A stretch of DNA of 64,000 nucleotides from Asterochloris sp. CNOR1 (Eukaryota; Chlorophyta; Trebouxiophyceae; Trebouxiales; Trebouxiaceae). Made by a program: the position numbers and the translations under genes. Positions 12,999 to 25,800 of the stretch are shown one piece after another. The notes beneath the pieces were generated by a model, which saw nothing but the letters and a program-made list of their open reading frames with translations, was not told the DNA's origin and did no database searches. The stretch lies in assembly GCA_963969365.1 (NCBI GenBank), contig OZ017758.1, positions 372,001-436,000 on the forward strand, written 5' to 3'. The stretch's first letter is position 1, and the number at the start of each line of letters is the position of its first letter.

Positions 12999-13837
12999 GG
13001 GCTGGCTGTGTGTGTGCAGGGTGTTGTCTCTGGGTCTTGTTGACTGTCTCAGTGCACAGGTGTGGGCTGACAGTGTGCAGGGTGCTTTTCCCTGAGAGCA
13101 TCATACATTGTGCAGGGTTGCTTGTCGGTACTTTTGGCGTGACATAACAGCTTTAGCAAGGAGGGGCGGGGTTCGTCAGACAAGAGCTAATGCTCTTGAT
13201 CTGTGTGAAGCCATGCGCTTGTGCCAGGGCCTCAGCACTTCTGAGACTGCAGCTTGACCGTCCTGCCTGTAGAGTTGGTTGGCAGGCGCTGAATCGCACC
13301 CGGCTGTCTGTATCTGCAGATCTAAGGAGGAGCATCCATTGGCTCCTCAGCAGCGCAGCAAGCGCCAACAAGCCCCCTTGCCCGCCTGCTGGCAAGCGGT
13401 GTCCTCATGTCCACCTGCCAGCTGCTGCTTCACAGAACAGGCGCAGTCGTCCAGAGCTGGGCCCACCATCTTTCATTTCCAGCACCAGCAGTCCGACAAC
13501 ACCAGTAGCTTAGGCCAATGCCCCGACCTGATATGTCTGCCATCTTCCAGAAAGTTGACACTTGGCACCCTCTGCCTGCTGCTGACGCCTGATAAATTCC
13601 CTCAGTTTCCTGCTCATTGCAGCAGAGTCTTTAGCGTAATGCGGGTGCATGATCATCTCTGAGTGTGTGTTTGCAAATGGCAGGGTGGTGGTCGAGGTCA
13701 AATTTCAGACTATAAAGGGGCAGGCAGCGACTTCATGTTGTCAGCACACATCTGAAGCAAAACTTTTGTGGTTGACTGGATTGAGCAGCAGGAGTGGTGT
13801 GCAAGCAGTTCAGCAGGTCGGCGCGGTCATGGGTGTC
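12999..13837. other. Convergent 3' region between eIF4A and the cyclase gene
   Basis: The two flanking genes converge here. I see no exon, repeat or RNA gene that I can support. The stretch is presumably the two 3' UTRs and their transcription ends. Confidence 0.5.
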
Positions 13838-16800
13838 TCAGGAGCCTGTGCCTCCCAGCACAATGACAAAGACCAGGCCCTTGCCAGGAGACACCAATTC
13901 AGCCTTTGCTGAGGGCATGTAAGAGGGGAAGGGGCGAGCTGAGAAGCGTGCACTGGACAGTGAGAGGACTTGTGTGGAGGCTGGCAGACCTTTGAACTGC
14001 AGAGCAGATAGGCACAGGGTTGGACAGGAAGCGTGCTGCCTGCGCAGGTGGCAGCAGACGGTGACCACAGTGGACCGCCCTGGCATGCCCTGGCAGCAGG
14101 CGGTCAGAGCTGCTGCTGAAAAGCAGGCAGTGGCAGCCATGCACCAGGGCAGCTGTGCATCCACTGCAGACAGCGCAGGCCTGGGTGGCTGACCTGAACT
14201 TCACCAATGTCGCGGACATGAACCTGTACAGCGGCAGTGTGAGGGTCAGGGGTGCACGTTTCCAGACCTGCATCAAGGCTTTGGGGCTTCCACTGCTGCC
14301 CCTCACCTCGGTGATTGACCTGCTAGCGTTGCCAACAACGCTGCCGTCAGCAGACAGTTGGCTGGGGCAGTAACTGTTCCCACGGGAGGTGAGGTACACA
14401 ACATCCTCCCCAGGCCTGCAGCACCACTTGGCCAGCTGAGGCTCAGCCCTGCTGGCAAGCAGCCTCATTCTGGAAGGTGTTGAAGCCGGAAAGTTCAGGT
14501 GGAGCAGGGCAGACCAAGGCACTCTGCATGAAACCCTGGGGCGGGCCACTGACGACTGCACCTAGCCTCAGGCAGTTGTGGGGATCTGGCCAGGCAGCTG
14601 CTGGCCAGCAGAGAGATCAGGCGCTGCCCTGCAAGGCTCAGGCACAGCCGATCCTCACTTGCGTCTGGCCGTTTGAGCCCCAGCCACCTGGCCCGCGGCA
14701 ATCAGGCGGCGATCCAGGCCCAGCCTGCTGGCTAGGATGCTGGGCGTCCGCTGGCCGAGAGCCACCCCGTCAGTGAGCCCTGCACAGCACCCACAAGCTG
14801 CCGGTGAGGACCACACGCAAACCTGGGGCGGGTCGAGGCTGCCTGGCAGGCACTGGCTCTGCTGCCGCACTGCTGTCACAACAGGTCGGGGGTGCACAGC
14901 TCTGTGAAGTTGCTTTTAGACAGGGAACATGTCAGAGGTGCCTGTCTCTGCAGTGTGGTGGGCATGCACAGCTTTGTCAACGTGCGGTCCATTGCCCTCC
15001 AGCATGCAGAAGATGCAGCACTCTGGCTTGTGTCAGAGGGCTCACCTTGGGCAGCCGCTGACTGCATGGGGCTCAGCAGGCGTTCACACGAGCCGCCAGA
15101 GTGTTGGATGTCAATATGAGGCTGCCTGCAAACAGCAGCCCGTCCCAGTCAGCTTCCAATCCCCAGCTTGTGGCAAGAGTGCTGCGGTGACAGGTGGGGC
15201 TTGACAACAGTCAAGCCAGCAGCCTTGCACAAGTGGCCCAACTCGCAGCCAGGAGGCTGCTGCAGCTGGTCTCATGCAGCAGAATGGAGCTTAGGGGCAA
15301 AATCCAAGAAGTGCGGAGAGTGGTGGGCTGCAGCAAAGCGCCCAGCAGGGTCAAGATCAGCCCCCCTGAGCCTGGATGCTGCTGACTGGGCAGCCACGCA
15401 CCGCAGCATCCCGCCCAGGGTGGCATCTGGCTCCTGCAGGGGGACCATCTCTGTGGCAAACCCCTTGAACGACATGGACGCCTCCTTGCGCAAGGACCTG
15501 TCCTTTGCAAGGGTGGGCCCTCCGCTGCCCTCCCTGCAGCCAGACGGGGGCTCAGAATGATTGAATACGGGGCGCTGGCACCAGCTGCTGTCCCTGCAGG
15601 AGCACCCATGCGATAATTGCTGAGGCCCAGCGTGGCCGAATGCATGGTGCTGACCACAGCAGGTCCATGCCTATGGGCAATTGCAGTCGTGTCAACATCA
15701 GCCAGCTGGGGCACAGCAGCTGGGCAATCTCATGGGCTTTGGCTGGCAGACAGGGGACCCCACTGTGCGCAGCATGGCCCCCAGCAGGGGAACACTGCAG
15801 TCTGGAAGCCTGACTCACTTGTTGATGGCGGCCGCCACTGTCACAGCCATGCCCAGCGGCGACGGCTCCGCGGTCTGCCTCCGACTGGAGAGAGAGCGCA
15901 CCACCTATAGCACAGGCAGGGGGGTGACCAAGTGACAAAGCGAATCTGGGGGCCACAGAACAGGACATTGAACTTGGCCAGATCATACTGAATTCAAGCC
16001 ACTGGATCGATCTTGTTCACAAACACACTGATAGAAGCGTGCTTAGCAAATGCGGGGCAACAGTGCAGCCACCAGGGCAGCAGCAGGAAGCAAGCCACTT
16101 GACCAGGGAGCGCAGGCAGATCCCCATGCTGTGCAGGCTGGCATGGGGTTGGCAATCCTCCCTCCCCAAGGAGGCAATGACTCCCCGAGGAGGAGCTTCC
16201 CAGAATTTGGCTGTGTTGCAACACACTCAGACCACAAAACATGAGTTTTATGGTCCCACCTCGCGCACAGGCTCTGCCGGCAGCAGGGGCGCCTGCTTTC
16301 CCTCGCTGAGCCCGTTGAGCTTGGTGTGCAGAGTGTTAGTCCCGATTGAGGTGCTGACCAGGTCAGAGCGCAGCAGACTGTGGTTCTGTGGAGCCAGGGA
16401 GGTCAGGAGTGAGCTCAGCGCATGCTCCCAGGCACCTGCTTCCTGCACTACGGCCTGCACAAGGGCACAACACGCTTGGGCCAGTGGTGGTTGCTGAGGC
16501 CGCGTTCAGGCTGTGTGACAGCCTGGGGAGAGCTCAGCAGTCCCCTTTAGGGCTTGTGAACTAGCCAGCACAGGGGCACAGCACCCTTAGGACCCTTGAT
16601 GGTAGCTGAGGCAGCAATGTGGGTGTGATAGCTTGCTGAGGCGCGTGATCAAACCCCCCTTCCTGCAAAATGCGAGAAGTCTGGGTCCATACCACAGGGC
16701 ACGTCAAATGGCTGTGAGCCGCTGGGGCAGCATCAAGATGTGCTAGACTATGGGCAGTTGGACCACTAGCTGCTTTACCTGGGTATCGGGCAATTGACTC

Positions 16801-19800
16801 CCTGCTGCATCAGTGCTGCTGTGCACCTGGCCCACTGCAGGGTTGCCCAGAAAGGAAAGTGTTCCCTTGGCCTCTGGCTGCACAGGCTGGCCTGAGGCAC
16901 CTGATGCAGCCCCATCTGCAACTTCATGTGCCCAGATGGCTGCATGTTGAGTCACAGACCTACGGAGCGTGACACAAGGATGCATGCCCTGTATTGGGCT
17001 GCCAGCCTGCACCAAGATGCTGGCTGAGCTGCCTGGCACTGGCTAATCACGCTTGCTGCAAATGCGCTTGTGCCCTGCACCTCTGGTGTAGGCCAGGGGA
17101 TGGCACAAACACAGAGGCCAACGGGACTGCTGAGGCGGCTGGGCTGACGCTGCACATGATCCCCATGCTTCCCCACGCACCATCAGACTTCGGCAGCAAA
17201 TGGGTGTCTGCAAGCGTTGTGCAGACTGGGGGAGCTGGTGACTAGGCCAGCATCTTTGAGCGCGCCGCCCAGCTGGTGCCAAGATCTCAACTTACCTGCC
17301 ACACCCTGGGCTCGCCATCGGTAGGCAGTGCAGGGCAATCACAGCCCGTCCACTCTTCCACAGCGGAGGTCACAATGTCCAATGGACAACAGACCTGCCC
17401 ACCGTGCGCTGCATGCGAGGGGTTAGGGTGAGCACTTGAAGCAGCCTTGAAGGATGACACTGCTCATCCTTTGATCGGCTGCACTGGCGCATGTCAAGCA
17501 GGTCACTTGGCACATGAACACATGGGGAACGCTTGCATCCCAACACAGGCGGGTGTAGGCTGGGCAAACCAAGAGTTGCCGCTGGCAGGGGGGTGTGTAG
17601 TCCTCACCTGCACCGTTGCAGTGCCGTGCAGCCCGATTCACAAACCTGCAGGCAGCAGGGTGCAGGGCAGTCAGCCTCTGGAGTCAGCATCAAGAATGAA
17701 CCACAATGGGGGACAGCCAGCCAGCCCAGCTCTGCCATGCAGGCTCTAGGTATGGGGCACCATGTAGGGCAGGGCAGCTGGCAGCAGTACAGCCTTGATC
17801 ACTCATTGCTCGTGGAAGAGTGGCGCGCGTGAGGCTTTGGTGGCTGGGGCATGGCAGGCTGCTGATGTGACCTCAGACAGGCAAAGGGCTCTGATCTGCT
17901 TGCCAGCAGGCACTGCCTGTGGACCACACCAGAAGCAGGGGCCAGATGGGCTGTGCAAGCCGCTCACGTGCCAAAGTAGTCAGCGCGCCCTGCTGTGGTA
18001 TGGGGCGTGACCCTGTCCGGGGGTGCCCTGGTAGATGCCCATCTTCACCCGTGGCCTGCAAGCACACCCCAGGCAACGGTCAACTGGTGGGACAGTCCTG
18101 CTTCTTGCCAGTGCATCTCTGGGGATATGATGTCAGCTTTCAGGCAGCCTCGTGTAACAGGCGTTAGGGTGGCATCATTGGCAGCCTGAGGTTGAGAAGG
18201 CTGCCGGGCACAGTTTGAACCGCACTGCTACATGCTGCAGCTTCTGCTGCACTCGCTGGCCCAGCAACGCGACTCATTCCTTGAGCTTGTTGTCACTGGC
18301 CTGCAGCCAATTGATGCATTGGGCATGCTGCAATGAAGTCCACGCCAGGTCCAACACCAGGTCAGCTGCACAGTCTCTGAGCTGACATATCAAGTCGCCC
18401 ATGCAGTGAAACAGTCAAGTAGTTGCCACACGCAAGCTTGCCCAGGGGCACGCACCCGAGGAAGACGAGCTGCCCTGTGGGGCCAACCTGCGTCTTGCAG
18501 GGCCCCTTGCTGGTCACATCCTCCCCCCAGTGGACATCCACCATGGCCTCCTGAACCTGCAGGCAGTGGGGCACAGCATTTTTTCCACTGCAGGCTCAAG
18601 CTCCGCTTGTGCTTCAGGCTGTTGCAGCTGGTGCCTGCAAGCGGTCAGCAAGCGCAGGAGCAGCTAGCCTGACCAACAATGGCGCTGGGGCAGTGGTCCG
18701 GTGCAGCACCTCTCATGTGCACGTGCGCTCCAGGTCTCCAGACTGCCAGCCCACACTGCAGGGGAGGTGCTGTGCCAGCACCAGAATTTGTGTGCTGCTC
18801 ATCGTCTTGCAATCCTTGACACAGCTGGCGTGCCTGCTTCACTGAGTCACGTCAGTCAAAACACAGCGAAGCACGCCCTCCAAAAAGCACTGCTTCACCC
18901 TGGGCACTCTGGTCACCAGGTAGGCAGAACGGGGTGGCAGAGTCACACCAGTGGAAACACAGCAAAGTATGCCCTCCAAAGGCACTGCTTTGCCCATGCA
19001 CTCTGGTCACCAGAAGCAGAACTGGATGGCCTTCATGGGCCGAGGGAAGGCCAGCATGAAGGTCCCCTCGCTCTCCTGGGCCTCATAGCCAGCAGTGTGC
19101 TGCAGCACTCGCCGCACGACGTCACGGTACAGGACCAGGATCTTCTGGAGGACAGCTTCGTCCAGCGCCTGCAGCGGGGCAGGCACCCAGGTAGTTGCCG
19201 TGAGGTGTCAATGGCTTTTGAGCCTTGCTGCTGCTCGGCACCTCTGCTGTGTTGGCCTGGACGGGCCTGGGTGTGGTCCCGCAGCAATGTGCAGGTCTTG
19301 CAAAGAACAGCTCTTGCTGTTCGAGCTGCTGCACTGGCAAGGCAGTGCGGAGGGGGAGTCTGCCCCTCTCGTCCTGAAGTTCCTGACCTCAGGTAAGTAA
19401 CGCCAGCCACAGGGAGGTGCTGCCCTGTGGATGGACAGGCTGCCGCTCTTGAACAGAGGCAAGGCTCACCTTGATGACTTTCAAGGGCCTCCAGCGAGCA
19501 GAAAACAATTGTGACGTCCGGCAGGGGATCTATCAACTTCACTAGGGACTGAGAGGGGCCATCGCAGCTGAAGGTGCATCCAGGTAGCCTGCACACATCG
19601 AGGAGATCCCTGAATATGCACAGCAGCTTGTGCACATCTGCAGCAACTTGTAATGCCAGCTGCAATGCACTTGCTTTGCAGCTTCTCAGGATCCTGGACC
19701 TTGCCGCAGCCCCTCACACAATGCCAATGCACACACAAGCAGCGCCGCTAGCCACAGCAGCCACCACCTCAGGTAGCTGCACGCACATCCTCTGCAGCCC

Positions 19801-22800
19801 TCAGGAGTGCCACTTTTGCGCGTTGCATCCCCCTGGGAGTGCGGCGCTGAACACCCAAGCAGCCGTGCTAGCCACAGCAGCATCCATCCAAGCTGACAAG
19901 TTGCCCTGGGAGTTGGCCATGGCTTTTCAGCCACACCGGGCCGCAGCTTGGCCGCAGGACTGATCACAGAGGGCTTTGTGGTGTGCCTGACTGCTGGCAG
20001 AGCTGCAGGAAAGCACACTTCCCCCTGTGCCACCGGCATAGATTTACTTCAAGGGCAACACCAGCAGCCAGCAGACCTCGCCCACCTGGCGACAGCTGCT
20101 CGGAGGTTGACAGTGGGGGTACCACACGTGCCCTCTCCTCAAGCCCTGGTGCCAGCCACCTGGTAGAGCTGCTTGGGCTTCCGGCAGATCTTTGAAGACG
20201 TGCGTCCCCATGTCCATGACCACCAGGCTGCCAGTGGTGGCTGCCTCATCCTTGTCCACTGCACATCACTCAGCTGACTTGAATTTCCAAGCAAAAGGTG
20301 ATGAGGCCGCTCTGTGGCGTCATCCAAGCCTGCAGGTGGCTGTCCTCTGATCAGGCTACCGACAGCAGCCCCCCAGGTTCAGAGCAACCGCTGAGTCGAC
20401 TTCAGCCTGTGTGCTGCTCAGTCAGCAATCCTGACAGCAGTAGCCTTCTGATCTGCTGCGAGATGGGCAGTCATCATTATGTGAAATGTGTTTCACCGCC
20501 CAGCAGACCTGATGCATGGACTGCTGTGAACAGGGCAGCCCTGAAGTTGGATGCGTGGAGAAGGTCAGAAATGCCAGGTGCACGTGCATCCCCGATCCCT
20601 ACAGCCGCCTACGGAGCCACACTCCAAAATAGGCATGCAGGCGGCTGCTCAGCCAGCAGCAGTGGTGATGGTGCCTTGTGGATGTCTGCTGTAGACAGAC
20701 ATGCTCAGTGTGGGTGTTTCAAGTGTAACAGCTTTTAGCCTGAACCAGGATGGAGTTGAGGGCCTGCTGCACCTGCCTGCCAGATGACAATTTTATTGCT
20801 CTGATGGATGCCCCCGGCATGCTACTGTTTGCAGCATCAAACAGGAGTACAGGCTCACCCTCACGCTTTGCCCAGAGCTGCCACCAGCGGCGCCGGGGGG
20901 GCAATGGCACAGCCAGGCTCGGCTGGGGCACCAGCTCCCAGGGCACTTGGCTGCTGGCCACACTGTCAACCCTAGAATCGCTGGTGAATGGGGCCAGTGG
21001 AGACCTGCAGGTGGCTCAGTGCCTTCTCGGAGCCCGGCAGGATCTGCTGTGGGCGCCCATGCAAATGGCCATGTGCGGCCGCAATGTAATGATTGTGCAT
21101 TGGGAAGCTGATGCTCAGGAGTCTGGCACACCACTCCTGAGAGAGTGTGCAGTGCAAGCACATGCAGGATGCAGCAAATACGCTGCAAAGCGCCATGCTG
21201 CAGCTTATGTGTCTGCAAGGCCCTATGCAGGCACACTTCAACGGAATATAAACCGCACCCGCTGCTCTCGGAGGCTGCGAGGTCCATGCGCTTGATGTCA
21301 CTCATGGACTGCCGGATAGCGCCCCTGTAGAGGGACCGCAGCGTGCTGCACCGCATTTGCAACAAAACGTCAGTTTGCTGAAAGCAACTGGCGAGGTTAC
21401 TCACTGAAGGAGCAGGCTGCCTTGCTCCCACACAGCTGGCTTGGACACCACTTCAAATATCCTCATCGTTGCACAACAGCATCAGTGCAAGCCTACCCAG
21501 AAGAGCCACAGCATGCAGCCAAACTGCACAAATGCAGGCAGGCCGCCATAAAAGCAAGGCCGCATCAATGGGCAGCACAAGATGATGAAAATTGAAGACA
21601 GTTACAACCGCTGTGCAGCAGCCCTGCTTCCCAGTGCTGTGCAATAACTTGCTGCGTTGCAGTGCTGCTTGACAGAGGTAGCACACCTCTGCTGTGTGCG
21701 GATAGCCTCGTAGTCAGGGTGACGTGGCACTCGCTGCATGACCTCATCAAGGGAGCTGTTGATCCCTGCAGCCATACAATGAAATGGGGTGGTAGTGCTA
21801 CGTGACAAAGGGACAATAGGGAGTGCAGAACTGGCGGTGAGCACAACTGAGCAGAGTGCGAGAGCCATTGACCTCCGCAGCCACACAGAGCACAGGTAGC
21901 AGGGCTCCACAGCCGCGGACGGTGCAGCGGGCTGAAGCGCAGAGCATGGCTGACAATCTGTAGAAGCGGGGGCTGCTCAGGAGCTGCTGATGTGTGCAGC
22001 AAGCACAAAGGGCACATGTGCAGGATGCACAGCAGAGGATGGCGCAGCAGCGCTGAAGGCTAGGTAAGGGGTGGTAACTGCCACAATGAGGGCAGTGGAG
22101 GAGCGTCTGCGCCTGCACCTGACACTGCAGAAGACTAAGGAGCAGTCTGTGAGGGTGGCACGTGGCATGCATCACTGGCTGAGCTCAATGAGAAGTGGCA
22201 GGGGACCGCACAGCGCCCCTGCTGCCTGCACACGGCGCTCATCCCTGCAGGGGCCGCCCAGCTGTGCAGCTTGCTGTAAGCAGAAGCACTCCCAGAGCAG
22301 CGGATGCCTGCCTCGTGGCGGCTGGCGACAGGCCTTCATGCAAGACTAGATGCAGGGCAGCGCTTCACCAGCAAAGGTGGCTCCGTCCGTGATGAGCTGC
22401 CCCCCCGAGGGGGCATCCTGCAGCGCGTGCAGCACGCGCACTAAGTCTCCCTCCAGCTCTACCCGATTGTTGTTGGGGTTGATGGAGGTGGACTGCACTT
22501 GGCCAGTTGACATGGCCATGCGCACTGCCAGTCCTCTGAACAGCAGGGCATGAGGGTGAACCTGCACAGGCACATGTCTTGGCTGCTGCAGGGCACAGCA
22601 CAAGCAAGGCATGTGAGCTGTTCATTGCCAGGGGTGCTGGAGGCCCCGTGCAAGTATGCAAGACAGTGCACTGCCAGTGCACTGACAGGCAGGACTTGTA
22701 GGTGCAGGGTTACGGCTGGGTCACAGCAGTAGAACGCATGCAGGGGAATGAGCCTCAGGTCACTGCTGGGACACAGGCAAAGCAAAGCATGCAGGGGTTT

Positions 22801-25800
22801 CAGCAGGTCGATGCTGAGGTGGATCAGAGAGCATGTCCTCTGGGAGCTTGTGATTGCCAGGAGTGCTGCGCGCCACTTCAACACTGACTGTCAGTGCATG
22901 CAGGAGCACAAGGCTGTGCAAACCCCTAATGCAGAGCAATCTGGCCCTAGCCGCAATGCACAGCACTCTAAAGGAGATTTTTGGTCATGGGTCCACAACC
23001 CATGCTACAATGCAAAGGCGCAGCATTCCTCCTGCTGCCGCCTGGAACCAAGCAGGACACAAGGCCCCGTCTGCTCTGCAGCTCACATCTGTCAGCTCCT
23101 GAAAGCCCTTGGGCTCCTGTGGTTCCCTGACGGGCTGCTCGCTGGGAATGTCCACCAATGTTTCCTGGGGCTGTGGGTAGACCCTGCTGCCCAGGCTGAT
23201 GTGCACGCTCTCCTGCCTCTGGAAGGCCCCTGCAGCACAGCCCAGTGCTCAGACAGACAGCGCTGAACCACCTGCTGCCCCTGGGCTGCACCACTGGCCA
23301 TTCTGGCAACGTCAAGTGGTCAACAAGTGCATGCGAGACTTGGCCGCCAGTCGCCATAATCTGCTATGCACAGGGATGGGTGGCTCCATCATGCATTGCT
23401 GTGCTGGGGTCCACTCAGTATAGTTTGCTAAGCATACTGAAAGTGACTGCAGTCAGTGCAATCTGGCCTCGACATCTATGCATGACCCTGGAGAGATCCC
23501 TGCCCGCCAAGACGACCCTACAGACATCACTGAATTTGCCTGCACACCTGGAACCACTTTATCCAGGTGGTGTGCTGTGCCAGTCCTGGATGGGCTGCTG
23601 GTGGGCGGCAGCCCGTCAGGATGGTCTGCCTGGATGTCCATGCACCTGATACAACTCTTCTCATGATATTGTAGCGCTGTGGGCCACTTGGCAGTCAGCA
23701 AAGCCTGCAGGCAACCCGCACACCCGCTCCAGGGCAATACGAGTGACTGTTTGTCCATCGACCTCAACTGGCTTGAGCAGTGAACCAGACCTGCCTGAGC
23801 AGCAGCCATGCTGCCAGCAGCAGCCTGTCACAGGTTGGCAGGCGGATGCACAGCGCCGTCAGGTGGTTGCAGCTTTGAGACAGCGTAGATGGTCTGGTCA
23901 CAATGCAGGAAGCTGGCCAAGCATTGGGGAGGACGAGGGCTGAGCGTGGGCTCACCTGCTGTGTGGCCAAACCCCAGGCAACTGCAGCTGTAGGCTCGTG
24001 GAAAGCCATGAGGAAGGCATCGCCCTCTGCAGCATATATGTCACCCATGCTTGGTCTTAGTAAGCTATCTGGCCTCAGAACCCGAGCCTATGGCGGCAAG
24101 CAACAGCATGCATCACAGTCTGTGGACCTGCTAGGCAGACGGACATTGCATGTGGAAACATAATGTGTCCCCGTGTGCTGAAACGCATGCATAAGCACAG
24201 CTGCATCCTTGACAGCATCAGCCATGCCAGCAGCAGGTCTATTATGTCAGCCCTCTAGAAGCAGAGGTGCAGGCTTACCTGTGGTAATCTCGTAACCGCC
24301 AAATTTGAAGAGCTGGGCCCGCATGATGCGGTCATGCACCTCAATGGCCTCATCCATTACAGCGTGATTCCACTCCCAGAGCATGGTGCTGCCCTCGACA
24401 TCAGTGGCCACTAGGGTTGCCATCTGCCCGGCGCCTGCATGTGCATGAGAGCAACAGGTAGCTGAGTGTGCCATGGGGAAGCACTTGGCTGATGACCACA
24501 CACAGCGGTGCCCGCCTCTGCCATCATGATGCTTTCTGCTTCAAGCTGCGCGGGTGTGTGTGACATACCATGCCTGCAAGGCACTTGCGGCACGACCACA
24601 CTCACAGCCATCTGGCATGTGTTCTGTGCCTGAGGACTCTGCTGGGACCTGCCTGTGACTTTGCCATTGACCTGACGCCTGCAGGGCCCACCTGGGGGTT
24701 TGTTTGTCTTGGCCCACTTCCGTGCGTAACCGCTGAGGCGCTTCCTGGAGCGATACAGCAGCACGCTGATGCCCACCAACACCACAATAAGACAGGGCAC
24801 CACTGCCACCAGCACTGTGCTGGTCAGGTGGGTTGCTGGCCCCAGGGGCACACAAGTGGCATTGTTTGCCACCTCATCATAGGTGAAGGTGTAGCCTCCT
24901 GAACAGACGCAGCCCTGCAGTGAGGCACCAGAGCAACTTGAGGCGAGCAGCTTCAGTCAGCTAGTCAACGGGAGCGGAGCAGCAGGCTACAGTGACCAGG
25001 CACTTGCCTGAAGGAGCTGCCAAGCCAGATGCAGGTTATCAGCTGCCAGGCAAGTGAGCGTGGACACAGGCTGCAGGCGCCTGGCAGATGTGCACGGTCT
25101 CTCACAGCAAAGCTCCAGTACTCTGGGTCCAGCGTCACAGTGGTCAGCAGCGGCAGCGTGGTGGTGTTGGGCAGCACCAATGGGCAGCTGAGGGCCTCTT
25201 GGGCCAGTACACTCTCGAAATTGTTGCTGCAGAGGGGTGTGCATGCATGGTCATCTACTGCAGTAACAGCCACTTGTAGTGCAGTGTTTCAGTGCACTGG
25301 TCAGGCACCTGTGCATCGTAGCTGGCCTTTGATACAGAGACGACCTCTTGCTGCATGTCAAGGCGTGCGATCACCTGAGACCCACCTGGGGGCTCAATCC
25401 AGGCACTGGGGATGCACAGCTGAGCAGACGTGAAGGCGGCAAGCACGGCTGCTCGGCGGTCATGGTGGGTTGGTGACTTACTCGTCCAGGATGAGAAAGT
25501 CAGGCGTGAGGTCCCTCTCTGATGAGTTGTCTCGCAGCAGGCTGTTGTTGTGAGCCTTAAACTCCAGCAGGTAAGCCAGCTTGGAGTAGCTGTCAGGGAC
25601 TGGTCCGCTGCAAGGAGGCAGCCTCATTTGTTGCAGATGCCATGAATGGGCAGGGAGTTCATGCAGCAAAGGGTCTGAGGTGCCACGCGGACAAAAGGCC
25701 TGTATGCAGTGGGGAGCCCACTGCTTCTCTTGACATGTGCTGAGGCGTTAGAGCTGACATCCAAAAGCGGGGTCCACAAGCTCGCCAGCATGCCCAAACA

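Noticed and set aside
20719-20961. Possible end of the cyclase gene at the stop near 20719
   Set aside because: The conserved end of C1 (DMGTHVFKDLPE) and the whole of C2 follow at lower coordinates, so the frame more likely ends at an internal exon border.
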